Source of the DNA: Streptomyces sp. RPA4-2
GTDB taxonomy: Bacteria; Actinomycetota; Actinomycetes; Streptomycetales; Streptomycetaceae
Direction of reading: 5' to 3'
NCBI RefSeq assembly: GCF_012273515.2
Contig: NZ_CP050975.2
Location: forward strand, 1,798,001 to 1,862,000
Length of the DNA: 64,000 bases
Part shown: one piece after another, positions 46,270 to 54,901 of the stretch
How positions within the stretch are numbered: position 1 is the first letter of the stretch
How the letters are laid out: each line of letters opens with the position of its first letter
Translations under genes and position numbers: made by a program
The notes under the pieces: generated by a model
Databases searched by the model: none
Seen by the model: only the letters and a program-made list of their open reading frames with translations
What the model was told of the DNA's origin: nothing

Positions 46270-46710
46270 TCAGATGCGGGGCGGCCGTGCCTCGTACGGC
46301 GTCGACAGGACCACCGTCGTACGGGTCGACACACCCGCGAGGGTGCGCAGCCGGGCCAGCAGCTCCTCCAGTTCGTGCGGGGTCGAGACCCGCACCTTGA
46401 GGATGTAGTTCTCGTCGCCCGCGACGCTGTGGCAGGCCTCCAGCTCCGGTACGTCCGCGAGGCGTTCCGCGATGTCGTCCGGGGCGCTCGGGTCGAACGG
46501 TTTCACCGAGATGAAGGCGGTCAGGGGCAGCCCGACGGCCTCCGGGTCCACGACCGCCGCGTAGCCGCGGATCACGCCGCGCTGCTCGAGCCGGCGCACC
46601 CGCTGGTGCACGGCGGACGTGGAAAGGCCCGTGGCCTTGCCCAGGTCGGTGTAACTCATCCGCCCGTCTGCGACGAGCAGCTGCACGATCTGTCGGTCCA
46701 GCTCCTCCAT
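46270..46710 (-). CDS. Lrp/AsnC-family transcriptional regulator
   Basis: The 146-aa protein starts at ATG 46710 (MEELDRQIVQLLVADGRMSY). The helix-turn-helix is YTDLGKATGLSTSAVHQRVRRL, of which LGKATGLSTSAVHQRVRRL is the recognition part. The C-terminal RAM domain includes HSVAGDENYILKVRV and a final beta strand TRTTVVLST. It should bind an amino acid and form octamers. Upstream, TTGTG and CACAA flank a 16-bp core near 46849-46874, a possible Lrp-type site. It may control the amidohydrolase downstream and itself. Confidence 0.9.
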   Translation of the reverse strand: MEELDRQIVQLLVADGRMSYTDLGKATGLSTSAVHQRVRRLEQRGVIRGYAAVVDPEAVGLPLTAFISVKPFDPSAPDDIAERLADVPELEACHSVAGDENYILKVRVSTPHELEELLARLRTLAGVSTRTTVVLSTPYEARPPRI

Positions 46711-46979
46711 GGCGCAAGAACCTACAGTGCGCTTGATCCCGTCGGATACCTCAGGAGTGCAGGTCATACCCGGTTTGTGATGTGCGGGGGAGCGGTCAGC
46801 GGGCCGCTCGGGGGGACAAATCCACCGTGCGAGGCGTCTGCGGGGCGGCTTGTGACGAACGACACAGTGCCACAACCGGGTCCGTGATGTTCTCGTGATT
46901 ACCACGGAGACAGGACGGGAAATGCTTGCTGTGGTCGAGGTCGCAGCGCCTTGTCGGCCCACCCGAGGGGGAGAAACCC

Positions 46980-47417
46980 ATGCAGAGTCTCAAGCGCCCA
47001 GGTCGTACCGCGTTCAAGCGGCAGCAGGCCACCGTCGATCCGGAGCCGGAGGGCGTCGACGCGGACGCCGTCGACGGCGAGGACTTCGACGCGTACGACA
47101 CCTTCGAGATGGTCCGGGTGATCTGCCCGGACTGCGCGCAGCCCATCGCGCTCCTGGCGGACGAGGAGGTCCTGCCGGAGCACGCGCTGTGTGCCTCGCC
47201 GTGGAACCCGTTCGGGCTCACGGTCTGCGCCGGTACGGGCCGCGCCGCGGCGGACGCCCGGTCCGCCGACGAGTCCATGGAGCTTCAGGAGCAGGACACC
47301 GCGCTGCTGTTGACGCTCCCTCAGGGCCTCGACTGGCGGACGCAGCCGTTCTCGCACGTCGGCGGACCGGGCTCGCGCCCGATGCGGGTCCCAGAGATGC
47401 GGCGTCAGGCCGCCTGA
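46980..47417 (+). CDS. Hypothetical protein with four cysteines
   Basis: The 145-aa protein starts at ATG 46980. I do not recognise a named family. An acidic N-terminal region (DPEPEGVDADAVDGEDFDAY) precedes VICPDCAQPIALLADEEVLPEH, partly seen as CPDCAQPIALLADEE, with two further Cys (ALCASPWNPFGLTVCAG). The spacing suggests a zinc-binding ribbon, though a His ligand is possible. No membrane segment or signal is present. It looks like a conserved Streptomyces single-gene unit; it converges with the phosphotransferase gene, whose stop is 13 bp away. Confidence 0.65.
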   Translation: MQSLKRPGRTAFKRQQATVDPEPEGVDADAVDGEDFDAYDTFEMVRVICPDCAQPIALLADEEVLPEHALCASPWNPFGLTVCAGTGRAAADARSADESMELQEQDTALLLTLPQGLDWRTQPFSHVGGPGSRPMRVPEMRRQAA

Positions 47418-47430
47418 GCCGCGCCAGCGT

Positions 47431-48543
47431 TCAGCGGCCGGCCTCCGGGCCCTGCCAGTAGCCGCCCTGCACCATGGCCCGCAGGCTGTCGTGGTGCAGG
47501 ATCAGGGTGTCAGCGTCCGGGGGGACGGCGATCTCGCCGAAGTGCACCTGGCGGTAGGCGATGCGCAGCATGACGATGGCGTGCCGCAGGGCCGCGTACA
47601 GCGTGTAGAAGTCCATGTCGCGCGGTGGGTGGCCGGTGAGTTCGGCATAACGTCGCTCCACCCGGTCGCGGCGCAGGAACCCGGGCAGTCCGCGCTGGCC
47701 GAAGCTCACCGTGAGGTCCTGGAAGAAGCGGTGCAGATAGACGGTCCAGCCGAGGTCGACCTCGCGAGGGGCGGGCGCCGCCATCTCCCAGTCGAGGACG
47801 GCCGCGGGTTCGAAGCCGTCGTAGACGACGTTCCCGATGCGCGCGTCGCCCCAGTTGAGCACCGTCTCGCCCTCGTCGCGCGGCCACAGCTCGTCGAGCC
47901 GGTCGAAGGCGCTCTCGATGAGGGGTGAGCGCGCGCGTCCGTCGACGACCCAGGTGTAGTAGGCGCGTTGGGCCACGACGTGGCGGCGCAGGGAGCTGCC
48001 GTCGCCGGGAAGTGCCAGGAACTCCGCGGCGGCGATGGGTACTTGGTCGTGGAGCCGGGCGAGCAGCGAGACCGAGGCGGCTTCCAGCCGCGCCCGCTCC
48101 CGGTCGCTCGCCGCGTGCAGCCAGTTCCCTTCGTACGTGTAGGGCATGACGTCGGGCGGTACGCGCCCCTCGACCCGTTCCATGACGAAGAAGGGCGCGC
48201 CGAGCGGTCCGGGGTCCTCCTCCAGCCACAGCACCCGGGGCACGGGGAGGTCGGTGTGCTCGGCGACCAGCCGCATCGTGCGGTACTGGCGGGGCAGGTC
48301 GTACACGGGGAAGACGGTGTACGCCGCCGGGTCCGCCGCCAGTCTCAACGCACAGGCGACCAGGGGCGGTTCGGGGTGATCGATGTCGAACAGCAGGGTC
48401 TCGCTGGACATGCCGTTGGACGCGGGGGCGGTGACGCGCACCGCCTTGGCGCCGGGGAGGCGTGCGCCGAGCCAGGCGGTCAGTCGCCGGGCGAGTTCGT
48501 CCCGGTCGCGGGTGGTCGTGCGCGGGCGGGGTGCCGTGGCCAT
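47431..48543 (-). CDS. APH-family phosphotransferase
   Basis: The 370-aa protein starts at ATG 48543. PFFVMERVEGRVPPDV is the hinge region after the nucleotide-binding lobe. VLNWGDARIGNVVYDG is the catalytic loop (Asp within NWGD, where HGD is usual), and AAVLDWEMAAPAPREVDLGW is the metal-binding segment. It belongs to the aminoglycoside phosphotransferase/ACAD10-like kinases, which often act on small hydroxy compounds in catabolic clusters rather than on antibiotics. The upstream gene (48573-49700) is 29 bp away on the same strand, so the two probably work together. Substrate unknown. Confidence 0.82.
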   Translation of the reverse strand: MATAPRPRTTTRDRDELARRLTAWLGARLPGAKAVRVTAPASNGMSSETLLFDIDHPEPPLVACALRLAADPAAYTVFPVYDLPRQYRTMRLVAEHTDLPVPRVLWLEEDPGPLGAPFFVMERVEGRVPPDVMPYTYEGNWLHAASDRERARLEAASVSLLARLHDQVPIAAAEFLALPGDGSSLRRHVVAQRAYYTWVVDGRARSPLIESAFDRLDELWPRDEGETVLNWGDARIGNVVYDGFEPAAVLDWEMAAPAPREVDLGWTVYLHRFFQDLTVSFGQRGLPGFLRRDRVERRYAELTGHPPRDMDFYTLYAALRHAIVMLRIAYRQVHFGEIAVPPDADTLILHHDSLRAMVQGGYWQGPEAGR

Positions 48544-48572
48544 GTCCACTCCCTTCGGGGCGCGTCCGGGCG

Positions 48573-49700
48573 TCAGGGCGCGACCGCGTCGTATCCGGTG
48601 AAGCCGCTCGGGTCGTGCCGGCCGAACGAGCCGTGTTCGAAGATCCCGTGTCCGACCTGCCCGTCCAGCGTGCAGCGGGCGGCGTGGTCGACGACCCCGT
48701 ACGCGGCGCGCGGGTGCGCGGCCGGGTCGGAGAGGTCGTAGGTGCGGCGGTCGGTCCAGCCGCGCCCGCGCCAGGTGCCGTGCTGCCAGTCGTCGGCGGG
48801 CGGATAGCCCGCTCCCACGGCGAGCGGCGAGGAGGTGAGGACCTCGACGTCCAGCCGCAGCGGTGCCCGGTCCCGCGGGCGGCTGAGGTGGATGACGGCG
48901 GAGGTGGGCCGGCGGGTGCCGGACCGGTAGGTGATGTCGGTCTGCGGCCAGCCGAGTTGGAGGTCGCGCGCGCCGTCGCGTACGAGCGTCGCGTCGTTCA
49001 GCGACCGATGGCCGTCGGCGTCCTCCTGGACGACGACCATCAGGAAGCGGTCCTCGAACCGGACCGGGCACCACACCCAGTGGAAGCCCTCCGCCGGATT
49101 CTCCTCCGCGAACCTGCCGCCCTCCTCCCCCGGGACCGGGCGCACGCCCCAGCTGCGGTCGCGGGTGCCGGTCCACCGGCCCGGGGACAGGAGGATCTCC
49201 TCGCCGCCGCGGCGGATCCAGCCCTCGCAGTGGCCCGCCTGCACGAAGCGCCTCCCCTCCAGGGTGAGCCGGCCGCCACGCCGCTGGAGGTGGTGCGGCT
49301 CCCAGAGCGCGGGGAAGTCCGCCGTCCAGGTGATCTCGTACGACAGCCCGTCGGGATCGCCGGGATCGGCCGCACAGCTCAGCACGAACTCCTTCAGAGG
49401 GCGCTCGACGCGGATCCGGAGCGGACCGACGGCCAGTTCCGTCCGGTCGTCCCCGAGCGCGTCCGACGCCCGCACCGCGTGCAGGAGGTCACCCCGCCGC
49501 AGGGTGGCGTACGCGTCGATCACCCCGAGGTTCGGATAGACACCGAGTCCCAGGATGAGCAACGCCCTTCCCTGGTGGTCGAAGACGTGGAAGATGCAGC
49601 GGTCGTAGGCGTTCCGGTCGCCGGTCGCGACGTGCTTCATGGACAGGGGCACCTGGTGCACGGGGTACTCGTCGAGGGCGACGGGGCGGTCGTCGGACAT
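48573..49700 (-). CDS. Hypothetical protein, beta-rich, co-transcribed with the phosphotransferase
   Basis: The start is ATG 49700 (MSDDRPVALDEYPVHQV); an in-frame extension adds 13 residues. The 375-aa product has no signal peptide and no recognisable catalytic motif. It is rich in short beta strands and aromatic residues (FHVFDHQGRALLILGLGVYP, FHWVWCPVRFEDRFLMVVVQ, WGVRPVPGE), which suggests a lipocalin-like or tocopherol-cyclase-like double beta-barrel. Such proteins are often found beside APH-like kinases in catabolic operons. The fold suggestion is tentative. Confidence 0.6.
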   Translation of the reverse strand: MSDDRPVALDEYPVHQVPLSMKHVATGDRNAYDRCIFHVFDHQGRALLILGLGVYPNLGVIDAYATLRRGDLLHAVRASDALGDDRTELAVGPLRIRVERPLKEFVLSCAADPGDPDGLSYEITWTADFPALWEPHHLQRRGGRLTLEGRRFVQAGHCEGWIRRGGEEILLSPGRWTGTRDRSWGVRPVPGEEGGRFAEENPAEGFHWVWCPVRFEDRFLMVVVQEDADGHRSLNDATLVRDGARDLQLGWPQTDITYRSGTRRPTSAVIHLSRPRDRAPLRLDVEVLTSSPLAVGAGYPPADDWQHGTWRGRGWTDRRTYDLSDPAAHPRAAYGVVDHAARCTLDGQVGHGIFEHGSFGRHDPSGFTGYDAVAP

Positions 49701-49911
49701 GTCAGGCCTCCCTGGGGGCACGGCAGTCGACCTCCGCACGGAGGGGTGCGGTCCCCGGGCGGAGAAATTGACGGTACGTCAGATATCGCGCGGGGGCCAG
49801 ACGCCGTACCCCGGCCCGAAGACCCCCGCCGGCGGGCGGTGCCCCTCGCGCCGACCGGTCGTGGCACCCCGTACGAGCCGGTCGCGAACTCACGCCCGAT
49901 TGCGTGGGCCG

Positions 49912-50199
49912 GTGACCTGTCCGGCCACCCGAACGTTGCCCCGGCATGACCCTCACCTATACGGCGACCGGGCGTGGGCGCCAGATCTTCGCCCCCGTGT
50001 CGGCGGAATCGGTTCGGCAGGTCCCCCGCCCCCACCGGTCCCGGATCCCCCCATCTACCGTGCCCTGCTCCGCACATGGGCCGATCGCGGCCGCACGCTG
50101 CCGGGACTGCACGACCCGGAGTGGGTCCGGCTGGCGACGCCTCCGGTAAGCCCGTACCAGTTCGGCGCGGGGCGGGACCCCCGGGATGACGGGCGATGA
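49912..50199 (+). CDS. Possible small protein or remnant
   Basis: From GTG 49912 a 95-codon frame ends at 50199. The C-terminal half reads PIYRALLRTWADRGRTLPG, then HDPEWVRLATPPV, a composition that resembles short Streptomyces proteins rather than random frame. The N-terminal half is not convincing and the ribosome site is weak. It could be the intact end of a decayed gene. The remaining parts of the 49701-50475 spacer show only weak coding character on either strand. Confidence 0.3.
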   Translation: MTCPATRTLPRHDPHLYGDRAWAPDLRPRVGGIGSAGPPPPPVPDPPIYRALLRTWADRGRTLPGLHDPEWVRLATPPVSPYQFGAGRDPRDDGR

Positions 50200-50475
50200 C
50201 CGTCCGCCGGATCCGACGGGCGCCCTCGACGATCTGCAGCCCCTTGTCCTCGCACCGACGGCGTGCGGCCGGATCCGCCGAGCACCTGGGCAGCGTCCGT
50301 GGTGATCCGCACGGCGCCGTCCGGGCGGATCACGTACGGGAACCAGCAGGGTCCGGGCGGCACGTTCTCCCGGGAGCGCGACAGCGGCGCCAGGAACGGT
50401 GAGCCGCCCGAGTCGCTCAACCGGCCGCCGGGGTACGGCACTCGGGGCGGGAGCCACCGGCCCCCGCCCCTCTGT

Positions 50476-51135
50476 TCAGGAGTCCCGGCGGGCGGACTGC
50501 GGAGCCCGGTAGGAGGGGTCGATCTCCTCGACCGCCCGCATCGCGCCGCCCAGCGTCTTCACCAGCAGCTCGCGCATGGTGTCGCGGGGCAGGGTCGGGT
50601 GGCCGATCCAGTCGAGGGTCGCGCCCTCGACGCTGTAGAGCCAGGCGAGCAGCGCCATCCGGGGCAGCGGCGCGATCTCGCGCCTGCCGTAGGCCCCTTC
50701 GGCGATGGTCTCGACGATGACCTCGCGCACGCCCTCGCGGATGGCCTGCACCTCGGTGTCGAAGCCGACCCCGCCCGTGATGATCGTGCGGTACGAGGCC
50801 TGGTTGTGCTCGGCGTAGCGGAGATAGCCGTCGATGGTGCGGTGCACCCGCTCGGCCGGGGGCAGTTCGAGGCCGCCCGCCGCCCGGGAGACCAGGTCCG
50901 CGACGGAGTCCTCGACGATGGCGAGGTAGTAGCCGCGCTTGGACTTGAAGTAGTAGTAGATCAGCCCTTTGGCGACGTGCGCCTGCCGCGCGATGTCGTC
51001 CATCGACAGGGCGTCGTAGGACGTGTCCGCGAACAACTTCCGCCCGATGGCGATCAGTTCGGTGCGGCGCGCCAGCGAACGATCGGTGCCGCGCGCCCGG
51101 GGGCGGTCGACAGCACGCTGTTGACTATGATTCAA
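50476..51135 (-). CDS. TetR-family transcriptional regulator
   Basis: The 219-aa protein must start at TTG 51135, because no ATG or GTG occurs in frame before the DNA-binding domain. The TetR helix-turn-helix is MDDIARQAHVAKGLIYYYF (about residues 44-62) followed by KSKRGYYLAIVED. The C-terminal helical ligand domain contains HNQASYRTIITGGVGFDTEV and LAWLYSVEGATLDWIG. It may control the divergent or neighbouring genes. A 15-bp imperfect palindrome covers its start codon. Confidence 0.88.
   Translation of the reverse strand: MNHSQQRAVDRPRARGTDRSLARRTELIAIGRKLFADTSYDALSMDDIARQAHVAKGLIYYYFKSKRGYYLAIVEDSVADLVSRAAGGLELPPAERVHRTIDGYLRYAEHNQASYRTIITGGVGFDTEVQAIREGVREVIVETIAEGAYGRREIAPLPRMALLAWLYSVEGATLDWIGHPTLPRDTMRELLVKTLGGAMRAVEEIDPSYRAPQSARRDS
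51121..51135. promoter_or_regulatory. Imperfect palindrome over the TetR gene start
   Basis: TTGACTATGATTCAA at 51121-51135 is symmetrical at 10 of 15 positions, including both TTGA/TCAA ends, and includes the TTG start codon. It is a candidate autoregulatory operator. Confidence 0.35.
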
Positions 51136-51257
51136 TTCCGGCCCTAGTCTCCGACTGCCAGCGGGACGTTGGCAGTATGACAGAACGATGCCACCTGCTC
51201 GTTCGACTCGGATCGACTGGCCGGACCCGCTTTCGGCGGGGCGCCGGAGCGATCAGC

Positions 51258-51404
51258 TCACAGCAGGCCGAGCTGCGTGACGAGCATCGCCAGGACCACG
51301 ACAAAGATCCAGCCCACGACGTGTTCGAGGATCTTGGGACCGTCGTCCTTGGGGCCGCCGGTGCGGGCGCGGACACGGGGGTCGGTGGCGGAGGTCGCGG
51401 TCAT
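51258..51404 (-). CDS. Small single-helix membrane protein
   Basis: The ATG at 51404 gives a 48-aa protein, MTATSATDPRVRARTG then GPKDDGPKILEHVVG, followed by one membrane helix (WIFVVVLAMLVTQLGLL) reaching the C-terminus. The frame extends further upstream, but that part overlaps the control region and lacks features. Similar tail-anchored microproteins of unknown function are common in Streptomyces. It lies between the TetR gene and the divergent M1 peptidase gene. Confidence 0.65.
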   Translation of the reverse strand: MTATSATDPRVRARTGGPKDDGPKILEHVVGWIFVVVLAMLVTQLGLL

Positions 51405-51628
51405 GGCTTCTCGCAGACGTAGGGGTGCGGTCGGGTCCCCGCCCCTCACCGGCTCCCCACCGACCCGACCACCTTGCCACCGGAACGGGTTCCAGCGGTA
51501 GAGACCTTGGTCACCCCTCGCCACTCCGGACACTTCGACCACCGTCGAATCGCTCCGATTTCCGCAACGGTGTGCCACAGGTGTGGGTCTCCTCACAGGA
51601 CAGTGGTCAGCCAACCGAAAGGTCCTCG

Positions 51629-53128
51629 ATGAGCACGTTACGGACGCCTCGCCGCAGAGCCCGCCTCGCTCTGGCGGCGGCGATCACGGTGGCAGCCGCC
51701 CTGACGGGGCCGGTCTCACAGGCCGCGACCTCCTCGTCCGCCGTCTCCTCCCCCTCCGCCGCACCCTCCCCGGGTGCCGCGGGCCTCGGCGACCCGGTCT
51801 TCCCGCTCGACGGCAACGGCGGCTACCGGGTCAGCCGCTATCTCCTCGACTTCGACTGGCGGGCACCCGGGACGCCCTTCGAGGCGGCCACGACGGTCAA
51901 GGCGACCGCCACCCAGGCCCTGTCCCGCTTCGACCTGGACTTCGCCGGCAACACCCTGCACACGGTGACCGTGAACGGGACGCCGGCCACGGCCGTGCGC
52001 GACGGCGACGAGCTGGTGATCACCCCGGCCGAGCCGCTCGCGCAGGGCAAGCCGTTCACGGTCAAGGTCACCTACACCGCCGATCCGACCCAGCTGCGCC
52101 ACCGCGACGACGCCATCGAGGACTACGGCTGGATTCCCACGCCCGACGGCACCGTGCTCTATCCGCAGCCCGACGGCGCCAAGATGATCTTCCCTTCGAA
52201 CGACCACCCGAGCCAGCGCGCCCCGATCACCTTCCACATCACCACCCCGCCCGGTCTGACCGCCGTGGCCAACGGGAAGCTCACCGGCCGCACCGAACAG
52301 GCGGACGGGCGCGTGCGGTGGACGTACGACTCCGGACAGCCGCTCGCGACCCAGCTCGCGCAGCTCGCGATCGGCAGGTTCACCTTCGTCGACAGCACCG
52401 GCCCGCACGGGCTGCCCCTGCGCGACGTGGTCCCGGACGGTCTGGTCGCGGCCACCGAGCAGTACCGCAAGCTCACCGCGGACCACATCGCGTGGCTGGA
52501 GGAGCGGCTCGGCCCCTACCCCTTCGACCGGTACGGCCTGCTCGTCGGCGACACCGACCTGGGGGTCGCCCTGGAGACCCAGACGCTCTCCCTGATCCCG
52601 AAGGCCGACCTGCTCGGCGACCGGGTGAGCGCCGAACGCAACCTGGTGCACGAGCTCACCCACCAGTGGACCGGCGACAGCGTCGGCATCAGGACCTGGT
52701 CCGACCTGTGGCTGAGCGAGGGACACGCCCGCTTCTACGAACGCCTGTACTCGGAGGCGCACGGCGGCGACAGCTTCGAGGCCACGATGAGGACGGCGTA
52801 CGCCGCCCACGACCAGTGGCGGCACGACTACGGCGCCCCGGCCGAGCCGACCGAACCGAACCTCTTCAAGCGGATGCGGTACGACGGCTCGACCCTCGTC
52901 CTGTACGCCCTGAGGGAGAAGGTCGGCCAGACGGTCTTCGGGAAGATCGAGCGGGCCTGGGTCACCCAGTACCGCGGAAGGATCGCCGGCACGCAGGACT
53001 ACATCGACCTGGCCTCGAAGGTCGCGGGCCAGGACCTGGACGGATTCCTGCACCCGTGGCTCCACGGCGCGAAGACCCCGCCGATGCCGAACCACCCGGA
53101 CTGGGTGGTCGACCCGGTACAGGGCTGA
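51629..53128 (+). CDS. Secreted M1-family metallopeptidase
   Basis: The start is ATG 51629 (AAAGG upstream); 499 aa. A Sec signal peptide is visible (RRRARLALAAAITVAAALTG, probable cleavage after SQA). The M1 N-terminal beta domain follows. The zinc site is NLVHELTHQWTGDSV (HExxH) with the third ligand Glu in DLWLSEGHARFYE. The usual WLNEGFA is changed to WLSEGHA. LETQTLSL replaces the GAMEN exopeptidase loop. It is shorter than aminopeptidase N, so it may be an extracellular aminopeptidase of the short class. It converges with the C39-type gene across a strong terminator. Confidence 0.87.
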   Translation: MSTLRTPRRRARLALAAAITVAAALTGPVSQAATSSSAVSSPSAAPSPGAAGLGDPVFPLDGNGGYRVSRYLLDFDWRAPGTPFEAATTVKATATQALSRFDLDFAGNTLHTVTVNGTPATAVRDGDELVITPAEPLAQGKPFTVKVTYTADPTQLRHRDDAIEDYGWIPTPDGTVLYPQPDGAKMIFPSNDHPSQRAPITFHITTPPGLTAVANGKLTGRTEQADGRVRWTYDSGQPLATQLAQLAIGRFTFVDSTGPHGLPLRDVVPDGLVAATEQYRKLTADHIAWLEERLGPYPFDRYGLLVGDTDLGVALETQTLSLIPKADLLGDRVSAERNLVHELTHQWTGDSVGIRTWSDLWLSEGHARFYERLYSEAHGGDSFEATMRTAYAAHDQWRHDYGAPAEPTEPNLFKRMRYDGSTLVLYALREKVGQTVFGKIERAWVTQYRGRIAGTQDYIDLASKVAGQDLDGFLHPWLHGAKTPPMPNHPDWVVDPVQG

Positions 53129-53132
53129 ACCG

Positions 53133-53161
53133 GGGGGCGGCCCGCTTCGGGGGCCGCCCCC
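53133..53161. terminator. Bidirectional 11-bp hairpin terminator
   Basis: GGGGGCGGCCC (53133-53143) pairs perfectly with GGGCCGCCCCC (53151-53161) across a 7-base loop, between convergent peptidase genes that end at 53128 and 53165. Confidence 0.85.
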
Positions 53162-53164
53162 TCC

Positions 53165-54532
53165 TCACCGGACGCCGACCGCCGCGAGCGCCCGGCGCTG
53201 CCGCTCCGTCGGCTGCGCGGGGAAGTACAGGTAGCAGACCCCACCGGTACCGGAGGCGACGTTCCCGGAGGCGTTGTACCGCTTGGTGCGCAGCCAGATC
53301 GTCTCCCACTCGGACCGCCGGTAGACGCGGCGCACCGCTGCGTCGTCGGGCGAGGCCGGGTCGTTGGCGATCACGTCCCCGTCCGCGGTGAAGCCGACGA
53401 CGGTCATGAGATGGCCCGAGGTGCCGTAACCCGCTCCGGTCAGCTCCGACTTGAGGAAGGACTGGGACGTTATGGCCGGGATGCCCGCCGCGATCAGGGT
53501 CTCCAGGTCGGTGAGCGAGCCGAGGCGCGTCACCACGCCCTGCAGGTCCTTGTACGTCGCCGCGTAGGCGGCGTTGAAGGGCCAGTTGCCGCAGCCGTCG
53601 TACTGGTAGTCGTAGGTCGAGCGGGCCGCGTGGCACACCTGCGGGTCGGCCAGACCCGGTTCGATCCAGGCCAGTTGTTCCGCCGTCGGCTTGCGCCCCC
53701 AGTATTCGATGATCATCTGTGAGGAGGTGGGACTGCACCACGCCTCGCCGCCGTTGTCGTACTCGGGGTACTGGCCGGCGTGGATCTCCTGCGAGTAGCG
53801 CGGCACCGCCAGCTCACGGGCGAGCCCGGGAGCGGAGGCCGGGACGGTGAAGCGGTCGGGGATGTCGGAGCCCATCGCGCCGAGCCGCCACACGGTGGGC
53901 GTGGCTCCGGAACCCGGGGCGCGGTACAGCGTCAGGCGCAGCCGGTACGAGACGAGCCGCAGGCCCGAGGCCGCGTCGTCGATGGCGAAGGTGTCCGTCC
54001 AGACGCTGCTTCTGCCGTCCTTCTGGCCGTCGACGGAGGTCCGCCTGATGTCCTGGTCGCCGGCCGCCCAGCGTCCCATCACGTACCAGGGCGTGGCGGT
54101 GCCGTCGGAGTAGGTACCGGTGAGCTCGACCTGGAGCCAGGTGCCCGCGGGGGTGCGCGCGTTCCAGGAGGCGATGGCCTCGGTGGCGGGGACGGCGAGC
54201 CGGTGGACCGGGGAGGTCCAGGTCGCGTACTCCCAGGTGGCCGTCCTGCCGGTGTGCGGATCCGTGTACGCGACGGTGCCGGCCGGGGAGGCGATCACGA
54301 GACCCGGCCGGGCGCCCGACACGGCCCGCGTGCCCTTCGCGGTACCGGAGCGCCAGTCCGCGTACGAGGTCCAGGCGCGGTTGTCCACGGCGCGCGCGGG
54401 CGCGTGCCCCCGGCGTGCCTCCCGGGAGCGTGCTTCCGCCGCCTCGGCCGGAGTGGCCGCGGCACCGGTCGCCGCCGCGGCCACCGCCGCGGCCAGAATG
54501 GTTCTGCGGGACGGCTCTGAAGCTCTGGTCAT
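53165..54532 (-). CDS. Secreted C39-like cysteine peptidase
   Basis: The 455-aa protein starts at ATG 54532. The N-terminus has a twin-arginine-type signal (SRRTILAAAVAAAATGAAA). A beta-rich region of about 200 residues precedes the peptidase domain. GGEAWCSPTSSQMIIEYWG holds the catalytic Cys, TSGHLMTVVGFTADGDVIAN the catalytic His, and NDPAS the Asp/Asn. This is the C39-like family of extracellular papain-fold peptidases found in Streptomyces. Export by Tat and action on the cell surface or extracellular proteins are inferred. Confidence 0.85.
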   Translation of the reverse strand: MTRASEPSRRTILAAAVAAAATGAAATPAEAAEARSREARRGHAPARAVDNRAWTSYADWRSGTAKGTRAVSGARPGLVIASPAGTVAYTDPHTGRTATWEYATWTSPVHRLAVPATEAIASWNARTPAGTWLQVELTGTYSDGTATPWYVMGRWAAGDQDIRRTSVDGQKDGRSSVWTDTFAIDDAASGLRLVSYRLRLTLYRAPGSGATPTVWRLGAMGSDIPDRFTVPASAPGLARELAVPRYSQEIHAGQYPEYDNGGEAWCSPTSSQMIIEYWGRKPTAEQLAWIEPGLADPQVCHAARSTYDYQYDGCGNWPFNAAYAATYKDLQGVVTRLGSLTDLETLIAAGIPAITSQSFLKSELTGAGYGTSGHLMTVVGFTADGDVIANDPASPDDAAVRRVYRRSEWETIWLRTKRYNASGNVASGTGGVCYLYFPAQPTERQRRALAAVGVR

Positions 54533-54901
54533 GGGTGGGTGACCCCCGTTCGTCCGGAAGCGGCAATTCCCAACTATGGACAGGGTGAGGCGACTTCTGC
54601 CAGCACTTCGGGCCGTGCCACGCCCACCAATATTGGTCGGTACCACTGGCGTGACCTGCGAGGCCGACGGACGATTCGACGCCGGTCATACCGAACGGCC
54701 GGGAATCGGCCCTGTCGGCGCGGATTTCCGACCGCTTTTCCTGGGCACCTTCGGGACTTTCACGACGGCTCCCCTCGTCTTTGTCCGCCTGTTCTCCGCC
54801 TCTTCCACGCCCGTCCCCCGAGTTTCCCGGCAACCGCTCCCGTGCGCCTTTCTCCACGCGTTTCCCGCCCACTGATCCGGAAGAAATCGACCCGACCTAA
54901 A
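54533..54901. other. Divergent intergenic region with a perfect palindrome
   Basis: No gene is supported. ACCAATATTGGT at 54626-54637 is a perfect 12-bp palindrome about 95 bp upstream of the C39-type gene and may be an operator. The rest should hold the divergent promoters. Confidence 0.45.

Noticed and set aside
47431..48543. Antibiotic resistance by aminoglycoside phosphotransferase
   Set aside because: The sequence fits the broad ACAD10-like APH group, with NWGD in the catalytic loop, and the neighbour suggests small-molecule metabolism; no resistance context is present.
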